From Thermotogaceae bacterium (GTDB lineage Bacteria > Thermotogota > Thermotogae > MWEM01): a stretch of 40,964 bases of DNA. The stretch covers positions 1 to 40,964 of the forward strand of contig JASUTC010000014.1 of the NCBI GenBank assembly GCA_030445775.1. Direction: 5' to 3'. The number at the start of each line of letters is the position of its first letter. The stretch's first letter is position 1. A program made the translations under genes and the position numbers. This document shows, one piece after another, positions 7,922 to 17,093 of the stretch. Under the pieces are notes generated by a model, which was not told the origin of the DNA, did no database searches, and saw nothing but the letters and a program-made list of their open reading frames with translations.

Positions 7922-8644
7922 ATGAAAAAAAGTTTGTTGTTTTTAATCGTCGTGATGTTAGTTGTTTCTTTCGGATTTGCAAAAGTTTACAGAGTTGGAA
8001 CAAGTGCCGGATTCCCACCTTTTGAATATGTTGAGAAAGGTGAGTATGTGGGTTTTGATATGGATCTTATGAGAGAAATGGCAAAGGAAATGGATTTTGA
8101 AATTGAAATCATTGATATGAGCTTTGACTCACTGATTGCCGGTCTTGTATCCGGAAACTTAGATATTATCGCTGCCGGAATGACCATAACAGACCAGAGG
8201 GCAAAGGTTGTAGACTTTTCGGATCCTTATTGGACTGCAGACCAGAGTATTTCTGTTAAAGAAGATTCTGATTTAACTATTACCGTTCTTTTTGGAGATC
8301 ACAACATTGGTGTGCAAACCGGAACCACCGGAGATCTTTGGGTAGAGGAACACCTGGAAAAAACAGGTATTTTAACCGGAAGATACAAACGCTATGACAC
8401 CTTTGTTCTTGCTATGACGGATCTGGTTAACGGAAATTTGGATGCAGTTGTTCTTGATTCACCCGTTGCCGACAGATTTGCAAAAGTCAGACCTGTCAAG
8501 ACCATCGGTGTTATCAAATCTGACGAAAAATATGGATTAGCCGTAAGAAAGGGTAACAGCAAGTTGCTTGAAACCATTAACGAAGGGTTGAAAAGGCTTG
8601 AAGAAAACGGTACCATCGACGAACTGATTGCAAAATACTTCTAA
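7922..8644 (+). CDS. Polar amino-acid ABC transporter substrate-binding protein
   Basis: A 240-residue family-3 solute-binding protein. A signal peptide covers about residues 1-20 (lysines, hydrophobic core, FGFA before KVYRVG) and has no lipobox cysteine, so the mature protein would be soluble in the periplasm rather than lipid-anchored. Family motifs include GTSAGFPPFEYV, GFDMDLMREMA, GMTITDQRAKVVDFSDPY and the closing NGTIDELIAKYF. The start has GGAGGAGAT 5-6 bases upstream. The ligand is probably a polar or basic amino acid; the class cannot be fixed by eye. It is the first gene of a four-gene importer, and a stable hairpin separates it from the permease gene. Confidence 0.93.
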   Translation: MKKSLLFLIVVMLVVSFGFAKVYRVGTSAGFPPFEYVEKGEYVGFDMDLMREMAKEMDFEIEIIDMSFDSLIAGLVSGNLDIIAAGMTITDQRAKVVDFSDPYWTADQSISVKEDSDLTITVLFGDHNIGVQTGTTGDLWVEEHLEKTGILTGRYKRYDTFVLAMTDLVNGNLDAVVLDSPVADRFAKVRPVKTIGVIKSDEKYGLAVRKGNSKLLETINEGLKRLEENGTIDELIAKYF

Positions 8645-8663
8645 TTTAATTACTTCTAACAGG

Positions 8664-8686
8664 CTGCGGCTGTTAATTAGCCGCAG
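8664..8686 (+). terminator. Intercistronic hairpin between binding-protein and permease genes
   Basis: CTGCGGCT and AGCCGCAG form a perfect 8-bp stem with a 7-base loop, followed by a weak TTTCTGATT tract. It is likely a partial terminator or mRNA 3'-end stabiliser that raises binding-protein output over the membrane parts. Confidence 0.75.
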
Positions 8687-8727
8687 TTTCTGATTATAAA
8701 ATCCAATAATGAAAGGCGGGGAGTATC

Positions 8728-9405
8728 ATAGATAAATTTCAATTATTTCTCGATTCAATGCCCCTATTATTGAAAGGAACCTTGGTGACCATAGAAATCA
8801 CTTTCTTAACGCTGGCCATCGGTATGTTAATCGCCGTTCCCGTTTCTTTCGGACAAGTGTACGGCCCCAAGTGGGGGAAAGTTTTGATCGGAATTTACGA
8901 GAAGGTCTTACGAAGCATTCCCGGAATCGTTATACTCTTTCTTATTTATTACGGCCTTCCGCGTGTAGGGATTCAGATGTCACCATTTTTAGCATGTGTT
9001 ATAGGACTGGGATTAAGAAGTGGTGCGTATCAGTCTCAGATATTCAGAGGGGCCATACAATCCATCGATTCAACACAAATGAGGGCTTCCAGGTCTTTGG
9101 GCATGTCCAAGATGCAAGGGTTCAGGAATGTTATCTTTCCACAAGCCTTTCGGGTTGCTCTTCCACCCTGGGCCAATGAATTTACCATTGTCCTCAAAGA
9201 CTCCTCATTTGCTTACGCCCTTGGTGTAACGGAGTTGTTGAGACAGGGTAGGTATATCATTTCCACCACCTACGAACCCATGCTGATCTTTTTAACCATA
9301 GCCGCAATTTATTTTGTTATAACTTTTACCCTTAACAAAAGCTTACAGGCACTTGAGACAAAACTTATCATACCCGGTTTTGACATAAGGGAGAAGATAC
9401 AATGA
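8728..9405 (+). CDS. Amino-acid ABC transporter permease with no canonical start at the expected N-terminus
   Basis: A HisM/GlnP-type permease with about five membrane segments and the cytoplasmic EAA-like loop [22 protein letters not shown]. The C-terminus [14 protein letters not shown] is complete. The first ATG in frame (8758) has no SD and would remove the usual N-terminal segment before LLLKGTLVT. Upstream the frame reads [10 protein letters not shown], a typical family N-terminus, back to an in-frame TGA at 8710, and the only possible initiators there are ATC 8725 and ATA 8728. AAAGGCGGGGAG (8712-8723) is at SD distance from ATA 8728. I therefore place the start at ATA 8728, either a rare start or a mutated ATG. 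The 3' end overlaps the ATPase gene as ATGA. Confidence 0.78.
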   Translation: MDKFQLFLDSMPLLLKGTLVTIEITFLTLAIGMLIAVPVSFGQVYGPKWGKVLIGIYEKVLRSIPGIVILFLIYYGLPRVGIQMSPFLACVIGLGLRSGAYQSQIFRGAIQSIDSTQMRASRSLGMSKMQGFRNVIFPQAFRVALPPWANEFTIVLKDSSFAYALGVTELLRQGRYIISTTYEPMLIFLTIAAIYFVITFTLNKSLQALETKLIIPGFDIREKIQ

Positions 9406-10163
9406 GTGAGAATAAACACATACTGAGAGTGGAAAACCTTAGAAAAAGCTTTGGAGACAACGTTGTTTTAAAGGATGTCAGTTTTACAATGGATAAGGGC
9501 GAAACAAAAGTCATCATCGGACCCAGCGGTACGGGGAAAAGCACCTTGTTGACTTGTATCAATCAACTTGTGAAACCTGACAGCGGAACGATTTACCTGA
9601 AGGATATAAACGTGACAAAGGCGGAAGAGATGAATAAAATCAGAGCCCGAATCGGTTTTGTCTTTCAGGATTTTGGTTTGTTCTCCCATTTAACAGCCAT
9701 GAGAAATGTGATGATCGGACCCGTCAAAGTTCAGAAAATGAACAAAGAAGACGCCAAAAATCTTGCCTATGAAGAATTGAAGCGGGTGGGATTGTTGGAG
9801 CATGCGGATAAATATCCCGCCCAACTTTCCGGTGGACAAAAACAACGTGTGGGGATAGCCAGGGCACTGGCTATGCAACCTGAATTGATTCTCTTTGATG
9901 AACCCACCTCAGCTTTGGACCCTGAATTGATCGGTGAAGTGTTGGCTGTGATGAAAGACTTGGCCGACAATAAGATGACCATGCTGATCGTAACCCATGA
10001 AATGGGCTTTGCAAGGACCGTTTCGGATGAAATCATTTTCATGGAAGATGGCGTTATAGTCGAACAGGGAACCCCTGAAAAGTTGTTTAAAAATCCGGAA
10101 CACAAAAGAACCGGCGAATTCCTGTTCAAACTGACAGAGTTATACGGTGAAGGTGACGAGTGA
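9402..10163 (+). CDS. Amino-acid ABC transporter ATP-binding protein
   Basis: A 253-residue GlnQ/HisP-type ATPase that powers the importer at the inner face of the membrane. Walker A is GPSGTGKST near residues 43-51, the signature is [12 protein letters not shown] near 142-153, Walker B with the catalytic Glu is [13 protein letters not shown], and the switch His is in [11 protein letters not shown]. The C-terminal [21 protein letters not shown] is typical of the polar amino-acid subfamily. It overlaps the permease before it and the permease after it by 4 bases each. No lesion is visible here, unlike in the two permeases. Confidence 0.95.
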   Translation: MSENKHILRVENLRKSFGDNVVLKDVSFTMDKGETKVIIGPSGTGKSTLLTCINQLVKPDSGTIYLKDINVTKAEEMNKIRARIGFVFQDFGLFSHLTAMRNVMIGPVKVQKMNKEDAKNLAYEELKRVGLLEHADKYPAQLSGGQKQRVGIARALAMQPELILFDEPTSALDPELIGEVLAVMKDLADNKMTMLIVTHEMGFARTVSDEIIFMEDGVIVEQGTPEKLFKNPEHKRTGEFLFKLTELYGEGDE

Positions 10164-10852
10164 TGTTCAATAATATCGTAGAAATCGTTGTGAATCACTG
10201 GCCTGATTTTTTAGAAGGTGTCGGTATGACGTTGCTCATGGCGATGATCGCCATGTCACTGGGAACCTTTTTTGGGACGATACTGGCCTTTTTAAAGGTA
10301 TACTCGAACAAATTTGTCGTGTCGATTGTCTCCGGGTTTATCGAAATCATCAGAGGGACACCCATGCTGGTTCAAATATTCATCTTTTACTTTGGATTGC
10401 CCGTTTACGGGATTCGAATGACGGCCTTTGGAGCGTGTATCCTGGGGTTTATCATCAACAGTTCCGCTTATCAGGCGGAATACACCAGAGGAGCGATACA
10501 ATCCATCGAACAAAATCAAATGACAGCGGCTCGTTCTTTGGGGATGACCCGTAATCAGTCCATCTTTAGCGTCATCTTGCCACAGACAATAAAAAGAGCC
10601 ATACCGGCATGGACCAATGAATTTATTTACTTGTTGAAATACACATCACTTGCATATATTGTTGGTGCAGAAGAATTAATGGAAAAGGCAAAGGTTATTG
10701 CCAGTAGAAATTTCCTCTTTTTAAAAATTGGAAAAGAAACTGGAAATTCCTGGTATGGAAACCGTCAGATAAAAAAGATTGCTTCAAAACAAAAGTTAAA
10801 AAAGTTACTAAAGAAAAAAGAAAAACTCAAAAATATGAAAAAGGTTGCATAA
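10163..10852 (+). pseudogene. Amino-acid ABC transporter permease with deleted last membrane helix and frameshifted tail
   Basis: The N-terminal part is a normal HisQ/GlnP-type permease (EAA-like loop MTAARSLGMTRNQSIFSVILPQ) up to about residue 183, KAKVIASRNF. The last membrane segment is then missing and a Lys-rich tail runs to 10852. In another frame the expected C-terminus is still present: from 10728 it reads LEKKLEIPGMETVR and stops at 10770-10772, matching the LETKLIIPG end of the sister permease at 8728-9405. A deletion near 10711-10728 thus removed the final helix and shifted the frame. The start is ATG 10163, 6 bases after AAGGTGA, overlapping the ATPase stop. Activity is doubtful; the sister permease might work as a homodimer. 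Confidence 0.85.
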
Positions 10853-10950
10853 AGCCGTTTAATTTCGATGAAACATGAGTCTATGGCGAAAGATTAAAAA
10901 ACTAATACGTTACGGTAACCTAACTATTAAATAGGTATGAAGAGATTTTA

Positions 10951-10959
10951 TGATATAAT
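10951..10959 (+). promoter_or_regulatory. Extended -10 promoter of the peptide ABC operon
   Basis: TGATATAAT is an exact TGnTATAAT with no recognisable -35. A perfect palindrome GTTACGGTAAC (10909-10919) lies about 40 bases upstream and could bind a regulator. Transcription would start near 10966. Confidence 0.65.
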
Positions 10960-10994
10960 TCTTATAGTTGAGTCAAAACTCAGAGAGAAAAAAA

Positions 10995-11007
10995 GGTGCG
11001 TCGCACC
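10995..11007 (+). promoter_or_regulatory. Leader hairpin upstream of the peptide-binding protein
   Basis: GGTGC, a GTC loop and GCACC form a small perfect stem in the predicted 5' leader, about 13 bases before the SD AAAGGAGG. It may protect the 5' end; the function is inference. Confidence 0.4.
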
Positions 11008-11033
11008 GAAAACAATCTAAAGGAGGAATTTGG

Positions 11034-13514
11034 ATGCAAAAGAGAATTTCGTTGTTTGTTGTAGTCATTCTCGCGTTATTTGTTGCAATGACATTCGCGG
11101 AAGTTATGGGACCATACGCGGACAAAGTCTACATCAACACGAGGATGAAAGAGGAAATAGGACTTAAGGACGCTGCAGAGGGACTTACGGATGTTTTCCT
11201 TTATGGCGTTTCAGGACCCACACTTTATGGGATGCCTTCATCAGATCTTGAAAAGCTTGAAGTTTATGCAATACCTTCAGGTACATGGTCACTGAATATG
11301 AACAACTACCCGGGAGAGGCACCTTATCAAGCAGAAAGAGATGGGGAAGTATTGTTTAACCCGTTTGCCATTCAGGAAGTCAGATTCGCCATGAATTTCT
11401 TAATCAACAGACAGTACATCGTTGATGAAATTCTTGGTGGTGCAGGGTTCCCGCTGTATTGTATGGCCACAACCGGCCAGCCGGGAACAATGCCATATGT
11501 TAAAGTGGCAGAAGAATTCGGTTTCACTGCAGAAGGTGACGAGGAAAAAGCTATTGAAATGATCACAGCTGCGATGGAAGAAGCAGCAGCCCTTCCTGAG
11601 AACCAGGGAAGACTCGTCAAAGGTGAAAAATTCTGGGAATTTGATGGCAAACCCGTTGAGATCAGAATTCTTGTAAGGGTTGACGACCCTAATGGAAGAA
11701 TGAGAGAAGGCGCTTACGTTGCCGGCCAGCTTGAAAAAGCAGGTATCAAAGTTGAACAGGCCATGTGGGACAGAGTTAAGGCAATCACAACGGCTTATTA
11801 CTCCAATCCTGCCGATTACGAATGGAACATGTACACAGAAGGTTGGGGAGCAGGAGCAACCAGAAGATATTGGGAACATATTGTTGCACAAATGTACGCA
11901 CCTTGGTACGGTTACATGCCAGGTGGCGCAGATCCTGAAAACTGGAATCATTCCAGTCCACTTCTTGACCAGTACACAAAAGATGCATATTACGGCAGAT
12001 ATTTGACAGTTGATGAATATTGGGAACAGGCTCTTGAAGGACTCAGAATTGGACTTCAGGAATCCCTGAGAATTTACGTTTGTGCACAGGAAGACTTCTT
12101 TGTGGCAAACAAGGCAAGATTTGAAAGCAGATTTGCTTACGGACTTGGCGATGGACTGAACGCCTGGATGTTCATAACCGGAAATACAGTGGATGATGTT
12201 CTCAGAGTTACGCAGTTCTCAGCACAGGGTGGACTCTTCATGTCAGCATGGGATCCAATCGGTTCTGATGGATTCTCAGATGTTTATTCCACAAAGGTTT
12301 CAAGAACACTCATCGATGCCAGTATGTTTGAAAGTCCTGTGTCCGGACAGCAGATACCTCAGAGAGCCGTTTACTCTGATGTAGAAACAAATGTTGTAAG
12401 AGAAGGCGACGAACTTGTTGGGAAATTGGCAGTTCCGGCCGATGCTATTAAATACAATCCTGCAACAGATAAATGGGAAGAAGTAGGCGAAGGTGTCACA
12501 TCACAGAGTAAGGCAACTTATGACTTTATCTTCACAAAGTGGCATGACGGAACACCCATGAGTATGAATGACCTTCTTTATTTCGACGCATTTGTTGCAA
12601 AATGGGCCACACAAAATGATGACAATGACAAAGAATTTGAATCAGCATACGCTTCCAAGATGGCAGAAGGCCTTGACATCACAAAGGGTTGGGTTGTAGA
12701 CTTTGAGAACGATAGAATCACCGTTTACTTCGACTATAACTTCCCTGCAGACGAAGCAAGGGTTGCCGGTTTTGGTGTACCATCTTTTCATGCTTCAGCA
12801 GCAGGTGGAACAGTATGTGGTTCTTCCTGGACCATTTATGAAGCCATTGCCAGACTTATTACCGATGGTAGCAAATCAGGAACGCAGTATTCGATTTCTT
12901 CCAATTCAGATAACGAAATCGACCTGCTTGTTCCTGCACATGTAGCGGATATCAAAGCAAAACTCGAAGAACTCAGAGATGCCGGACATGTTCCTGTTCA
13001 AGTTAAAGACACAATGACCAAGACAGAAGCATTGGCAGCATACAACAACGCCATCGAATTCATCGAAGAGATGGGGCATGCCTATGTTGGAAACGGTGCT
13101 TTCATCCTTTCCGAATACGATCCCGAATCCAACTTCATGGAACTCACTGCTAACAGAGACTGGGCTTGGAGTGCGGATTACTGGATGGATATCTTTGCAG
13201 TACCAACACTCAACATCAACGAAGTAAAACTTCCTACACTTGTACCAGCCGGTAAGGACTTCGAAATTCAAGTAGACCTTTCCAAACAGGTATATCCAAG
13301 TGTTACACAAGAACCTGCAGATGAAGGAGATGTTGAAATTTACATCGGCGACCTTGAACCACTTACAGGTCAGGTAACCATAGATGGTGACTTTAAGATT
13401 AAGGTTCCAGGATCCATGACAAAAGATCTTTCAGGAACAATTGAAGTTGTTGTTAAGGCTGAACTCGAAGGTGCTGTACCTGTCGAGATGAGAAAGAATG
13501 TAATTTTCTGGTAA
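11034..13514 (+). CDS. Large peptide ABC transporter substrate-binding protein
   Basis: An 826-residue family-5 (OppA/DppA-like) periplasmic binding protein. The signal peptide is about residues 1-22 (MQKRISLFVVV..AMTFA) with no lipobox. At 826 aa it is far longer than typical OppA (about 540 aa), with extra segments and a beta-rich C-terminal domain (about the last 90 residues, from LPTLVPAGKDFEIQVDL) that may be Ig-like. Family features include EVRFAMNFLINRQYIVDEIL and FTKWHDGTPMSMNDLLYFD. Long forms like this are known from Thermotogota. The start is ATG 11034, 6-7 bases after AAAGGAGG; an in-frame TTG at 10968 lacks an SD and would bury the signal peptide. It heads the five-gene import operon. 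Confidence 0.92.
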   Translation: MQKRISLFVVVILALFVAMTFAEVMGPYADKVYINTRMKEEIGLKDAAEGLTDVFLYGVSGPTLYGMPSSDLEKLEVYAIPSGTWSLNMNNYPGEAPYQAERDGEVLFNPFAIQEVRFAMNFLINRQYIVDEILGGAGFPLYCMATTGQPGTMPYVKVAEEFGFTAEGDEEKAIEMITAAMEEAAALPENQGRLVKGEKFWEFDGKPVEIRILVRVDDPNGRMREGAYVAGQLEKAGIKVEQAMWDRVKAITTAYYSNPADYEWNMYTEGWGAGATRRYWEHIVAQMYAPWYGYMPGGADPENWNHSSPLLDQYTKDAYYGRYLTVDEYWEQALEGLRIGLQESLRIYVCAQEDFFVANKARFESRFAYGLGDGLNAWMFITGNTVDDVLRVTQFSAQGGLFMSAWDPIGSDGFSDVYSTKVSRTLIDASMFESPVSGQQIPQRAVYSDVETNVVREGDELVGKLAVPADAIKYNPATDKWEEVGEGVTSQSKATYDFIFTKWHDGTPMSMNDLLYFDAFVAKWATQNDDNDKEFESAYASKMAEGLDITKGWVVDFENDRITVYFDYNFPADEARVAGFGVPSFHASAAGGTVCGSSWTIYEAIARLITDGSKSGTQYSISSNSDNEIDLLVPAHVADIKAKLEELRDAGHVPVQVKDTMTKTEALAAYNNAIEFIEEMGHAYVGNGAFILSEYDPESNFMELTANRDWAWSADYWMDIFAVPTLNINEVKLPTLVPAGKDFEIQVDLSKQVYPSVTQEPADEGDVEIYIGDLEPLTGQVTIDGDFKIKVPGSMTKDLSGTIEVVVKAELEGAVPVEMRKNVIFW

Positions 13515-13539
13515 AGCTTTGATATTTATCCAAAACTTA

Positions 13540-13567
13540 ATCGATAGTGCCGAAAGGCACTATCGAT
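13540..13567 (+). terminator. Intercistronic hairpin between peptide-binding protein and permease
   Basis: A perfect 12-bp stem (ATCGATAGTGCC with GGCACTATCGAT) closed by a GAAA tetraloop, a GNRA-type loop. There is no T run afterwards, so it is more likely an mRNA-stabilising or attenuating structure than a full terminator. Confidence 0.78.
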
Positions 13568-13586
13568 GTTATTTAGGGGGCACTTC

Positions 13587-14633
13587 ATGTACTGGAAATT
13601 CGCATTGAAGAGAGTAATAAACGCGGTAATTATATACATTATCCTAATTTTCATCTTTTCTGCCCTTTTCAACGTCCAGATGGAGCAAACGGTTTACGCA
13701 CAAATAGACGAGGCAATTAAGATGGAAAGCATGCAGCTCACGGATATGAAGCCGGAAGAAATGCAACGGTGGGCTGAGCAGAGAAAGGAATTTTATTACA
13801 AAAGGTATAATCTGGATAAATCCGTATTTGAAAGGGTTGTGAGAAGAGCGGTAGATGCCCTGACTTTCAAATACGGCAATTCATCCATCATTAGATCATC
13901 GGGCGGGAGCAGGGATGTTAGAACGATAGTTCTTGAAACGATTCCGAGAACCCTACTTCTTTTCATGACCGCCATGGTGATAGATATCTTACTGGGATTC
14001 TGGCTGGGGATAAAAAAGGCTCAGAAACCCGGTAAAGGACTTGATAAATCAACATCCATTGTAACGATGGTTGTTTACGGCATGCCATCCTGGTGGCTGG
14101 GGATGCTTATGATCATGGCATTTGCCTATATGTTTAAAATATTTCCCTCGGGTGGATTTCTCTCCACACCGCCACCTCCGGCAGGTACACTTGCCCGTTT
14201 TTGGGACATCATTTATCATTTGCTTTTACCCGTCATTACACTTGTTTTAATAGGCTTCTGGGGAAGAGCGTTTCTTACAAGAAACATCGTACTAAGTACC
14301 CTTCAGGAAGACTATATTATGTCGGCAAGAGCAAGGGGTATTCCTGAACGAAAGGTACTTTATGGCCACGCTCTCAGAAGCGCTGCGCCACCTATAGTCA
14401 CCATGGGGTTATTGGCTCTTTTAGTTTCCTTTGGAGGAAATATCATTTTCGAAGGAATATTCAGTTGGCCAGGTATGGGAAACTTATACTGGATCTCTGT
14501 ACAACAAAATGACATCCCCGTTCTCATGGGAAACCTTTCCCTTACCACGGGCTTGTATATTGCAGGATTGGCGATTCTTGACCTTATTTACGGATTTCTG
14601 GATCCAAGAATCAAGGTAGGTGGTAAAGAATGA
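13587..14633 (+). CDS. Peptide ABC transporter permease (DppB/OppB-like)
   Basis: A 348-residue inner-membrane permease. One N-terminal helix (WKFALKRVINAVIIYIILIF) is followed by a charged periplasmic segment (residues about 30-110) and then five membrane helices. The EAA loop, DYIMSARARGIPERKVLYGHALR, is characteristic of OppB/DppB, and the C-terminus ends GFLDPRIKVGG, also typical. The start is ATG 13587, 6 bases after TTAGGGGG; an in-frame ATG at 13566 lies inside the hairpin and has no SD. The stop overlaps the next gene as ATGA. Codon use here is AT-ending, unlike the downstream half of the operon. Confidence 0.93.
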   Translation: MYWKFALKRVINAVIIYIILIFIFSALFNVQMEQTVYAQIDEAIKMESMQLTDMKPEEMQRWAEQRKEFYYKRYNLDKSVFERVVRRAVDALTFKYGNSSIIRSSGGSRDVRTIVLETIPRTLLLFMTAMVIDILLGFWLGIKKAQKPGKGLDKSTSIVTMVVYGMPSWWLGMLMIMAFAYMFKIFPSGGFLSTPPPPAGTLARFWDIIYHLLLPVITLVLIGFWGRAFLTRNIVLSTLQEDYIMSARARGIPERKVLYGHALRSAAPPIVTMGLLALLVSFGGNIIFEGIFSWPGMGNLYWISVQQNDIPVLMGNLSLTTGLYIAGLAILDLIYGFLDPRIKVGGKE

Positions 14634-16036
14634 AGTTAGCTGAAATGAGAGAATCTTTCAACGATTTTTGGAGTGAATTTAAAAAGGAGAAAACCGGAGT
14701 TATTGGGCTCATATTCTTTGCGATATTTTTATTCATCGTCATTTTTGAACCCTTCTTGTTACCCTTTGAGGATGCAAATACAAGATGGCGAGATATCTCC
14801 TATTGGGAAGATTGGCCAAAATCCGCTCCTCCGGCATGGACAAATTGGTTTACATCCGAAAAAAAGTCAGTAACAGGAACGCTTACAGAATATTCTGAAA
14901 GCTCTCAGGATATGGGAGCCATGGTCATGAAGGAGTTTGTCTTTGAGTACGATTATCAATATGACGATGCGCCTAATGATATTATTATTCATGGCGATGC
15001 CAGCGGGCAACCCATCGTCGTTGTCAATATTGTAAGACCTGATGGTGAAGAGATTGAGGTGTTTCAGTCCGCTTATAATGCGGGTGAAAGAACCAAGGAC
15101 ATCAGAATATCCATTGATAACAGTTCCAGAAGTACCATATATAATTTTGCGAAAAAATATGAATCCAGCGAAAATCTCAGTAATGTAAAACAAGGTCTTA
15201 TAAAAACAACAAATGGTATCTTTTCTAAAGCGCAAGAAGGAATACTAAGGTATCCTGAGCCGTTGAAAGGGGAGTATCAAATAAAGGTAACAGCCATATT
15301 GCGTGATGAAACTGATAATATGGCATCACCCTACATCGTCCTACCGGGAAAAGTCTCCGGCGTTCTGGGAACCGACTCCCAGAAACGGGACATCTGGACG
15401 GGTGTCTTGGCGGGTGTCAAATGGGCCCTGCTCATCGGAATCCTCACCGCCATTGTCTCCGTCTCCATTGGAGTTATCTATGGGGTTATCAGTGCCTATC
15501 TGGGCGGATGGAAAGATGCGCTCATGCAGCGAATCTTTGAAGTCTTCGTCTCCGTTCCCCTGTTGCCGGTGTTGATTGTACTAAGTGCGGTGTTTGAGCC
15601 CAGCATTTGGATGATGGTCGTCCTGATGGCCATGTTCTTCTGGACCGGCTCTGTGAAAACCGTGCGCTCCATGGCTATGCAAATCAAAGAAGAAACCTTC
15701 ATCGAGGCATCCAGGGCATTGGGAGCCAGCAATTTCCGAATCATCTTCAAACACATGGTCCCCATCCTGATCCCCTACTCCTTCTCCTCCATGGCGTTGT
15801 TCATACCCCGAGCCGTTGTGTATGAAGCATCCATCAGTCTATTGGGGCTGGGAGACTCCCAAATTGTTACCTGGGGACAGATCCTGAGTGATGCCCTCAA
15901 CAGCGGAGCAGTACTGAATGGACTGTGGTGGTGGGTTGTACCCCCCGGACTGGCGATCGCGTTCATGGGAATGGCCTTTGCCTTCATCGGCTTCTCCATG
16001 GACAAAATACTGCATCCAAAACTGAGGACGAGGTAG
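14630..16036 (+). CDS. Peptide ABC transporter permease (DppC/OppC-like) with large extracytoplasmic insert
   Basis: A 468-residue permease, about 170 residues longer than ordinary OppC. After the first helix (about residues 20-42), a hydrophilic insert of about 190 residues, probably extracytoplasmic, precedes the standard five-helix domain that starts near GVLGTDSQKRDIWTGVLAG. The EAA loop is EASRALGASNFRIIFKHMVP. The insert may dock with the oversized binding protein; this is inference. Base composition changes abruptly near 15325, at the junction between insert and membrane domain: rows before it are 33-43% G+C, rows after are 53-60% with C-ending codons. The first and second halves therefore seem to have different histories. 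Confidence 0.92.
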   Translation: MKLAEMRESFNDFWSEFKKEKTGVIGLIFFAIFLFIVIFEPFLLPFEDANTRWRDISYWEDWPKSAPPAWTNWFTSEKKSVTGTLTEYSESSQDMGAMVMKEFVFEYDYQYDDAPNDIIIHGDASGQPIVVVNIVRPDGEEIEVFQSAYNAGERTKDIRISIDNSSRSTIYNFAKKYESSENLSNVKQGLIKTTNGIFSKAQEGILRYPEPLKGEYQIKVTAILRDETDNMASPYIVLPGKVSGVLGTDSQKRDIWTGVLAGVKWALLIGILTAIVSVSIGVIYGVISAYLGGWKDALMQRIFEVFVSVPLLPVLIVLSAVFEPSIWMMVVLMAMFFWTGSVKTVRSMAMQIKEETFIEASRALGASNFRIIFKHMVPILIPYSFSSMALFIPRAVVYEASISLLGLGDSQIVTWGQILSDALNSGAVLNGLWWWVVPPGLAIAFMGMAFAFIGFSMDKILHPKLRTR

Positions 16037-16043
16037 ATAAGAT

Positions 16044-17093
16044 ATGGAAAAGACAAAAATGACAGACGAGAGAAACATACTGGAAGTAGAAAATCTGAAA
16101 CTTTATTATAAAGTATCCGACGGACTGGTCAAAGCCGTGGATGATGTCACCTTCTTTTTAAGAAAAGGAGAAACGCTGGGCCTGGTGGGAGAATCCGGCT
16201 GTGGCAAAACCACCACCGGAACCGCCCTGATGCACATGCCCTCTCCTCCCGGATACATCGCAGGAGGCAAAATCATCTTAGACGGTGAAGACATCGTCCC
16301 GTTGAAAGAAACCGAAATCCGAAAACGGATCCGATGGGAAAAGATCTCCATGGTCTTCCAGGGAGCCATGAACTGCTTGACCCCGGTTTACACCATCGGA
16401 AAACTCATGACGGAAACACTTCAGGAACATCGTGCCTTTTCGCAAGGTGAAAAGGCTTCGGAGTTTTCCAAAAGCAGGAAAACGCCACGCAAAATGAACA
16501 AAGAAGAAGCCCGAAAAATCATGGTCAAATACCTGAACTACGTGGGACTTTCTGAAGACATATTGAGACGCTACCCCCATGAACTATCCGGGGGAATGAA
16601 ACAGCGTGTGGTCATCGCCATGGCATTGTTCCTGGAGCCGAAAGTCATCGTCTGTGATGAACCCACAACGGCATTGGACGTAGTGGTCCAGGCTCAGATC
16701 ATCAACCTGCTCAAAGAACTGAAAGAAAAACTGGATCTGGCCTTCATCTTCATCACCCATGATTTGGCCACAGAAGCGGAAGTCTCCGACCGGGTCCAAA
16801 TCATGTACGCGGGGCGAATCATGGAAATCGGAACCAACCAGCAAATCTACGGTGAACAAGGCCCCATGCACCCGTACACACGAAGACTCCTGGAAGCCAC
16901 CCCGAGACTCCACGAAGAAGTGGAAGAGTTGGCCTTCATCCCGGGAACACCCCCGGACTTGTTGAGGCCACCGGAAGGGTGCAAATTCCACGACAGATGT
17001 GATGTGACCATGGAAAAGTGTAAGACCGAAGAACCCGATCTCATCGAAGTGGAAGACGATCATTACGTGGCATGCTGGAGGTGTAGAAAATGA
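16044..17093 (+). CDS. Peptide ABC transporter ATP-binding protein (DppD/OppD-like)
   Basis: A 349-residue ATPase. Walker [10 protein letters not shown] is at residues 49-57, the signature is [12 protein letters not shown], and Walker [14 protein letters not shown] is followed by the switch His in [17 protein letters not shown]. The C-terminal oligopeptide/dipeptide domain carries a four-Cys cluster, [20 protein letters not shown], typical of OppD/DppD. The start is ATG 16044, 9 bases after GAGGT; a second ATG at 16059 is possible. An ATGA overlap couples it to the next gene. Like the end of the preceding permease it is rich in C-ending codons. Confidence 0.95.
   Translation: MEKTKMTDERNILEVENLKLYYKVSDGLVKAVDDVTFFLRKGETLGLVGESGCGKTTTGTALMHMPSPPGYIAGGKIILDGEDIVPLKETEIRKRIRWEKISMVFQGAMNCLTPVYTIGKLMTETLQEHRAFSQGEKASEFSKSRKTPRKMNKEEARKIMVKYLNYVGLSEDILRRYPHELSGGMKQRVVIAMALFLEPKVIVCDEPTTALDVVVQAQIINLLKELKEKLDLAFIFITHDLATEAEVSDRVQIMYAGRIMEIGTNQQIYGEQGPMHPYTRRLLEATPRLHEEVEELAFIPGTPPDLLRPPEGCKFHDRCDVTMEKCKTEEPDLIEVEDDHYVACWRCRK

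Noticed and set aside
10770-10852. Lys-rich C-terminal tail of the second amino-acid permease as a genuine domain
   Set aside because: The expected family C-terminus exists in another frame just before it, so the tail is best explained as out-of-frame reading after a deletion.
10968-11033. Longer N-terminus for the peptide-binding protein
   Set aside because: It would place 22 polar residues before a clear signal peptide and lacks an SD; ATG 11034 has AAAGGAGG.
11400-11951. 183-codon minus-strand frame inside the peptide-binding protein gene
   Set aside because: Antisense shadow with Cys/His/Phe-rich composition, no SD and no recognisable motif.
16584-17063. 159-codon minus-strand frame inside the OppD gene
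   Set aside because: Shadow of a well-supported ATPase gene; composition reflects the GC-rich complementary strand.
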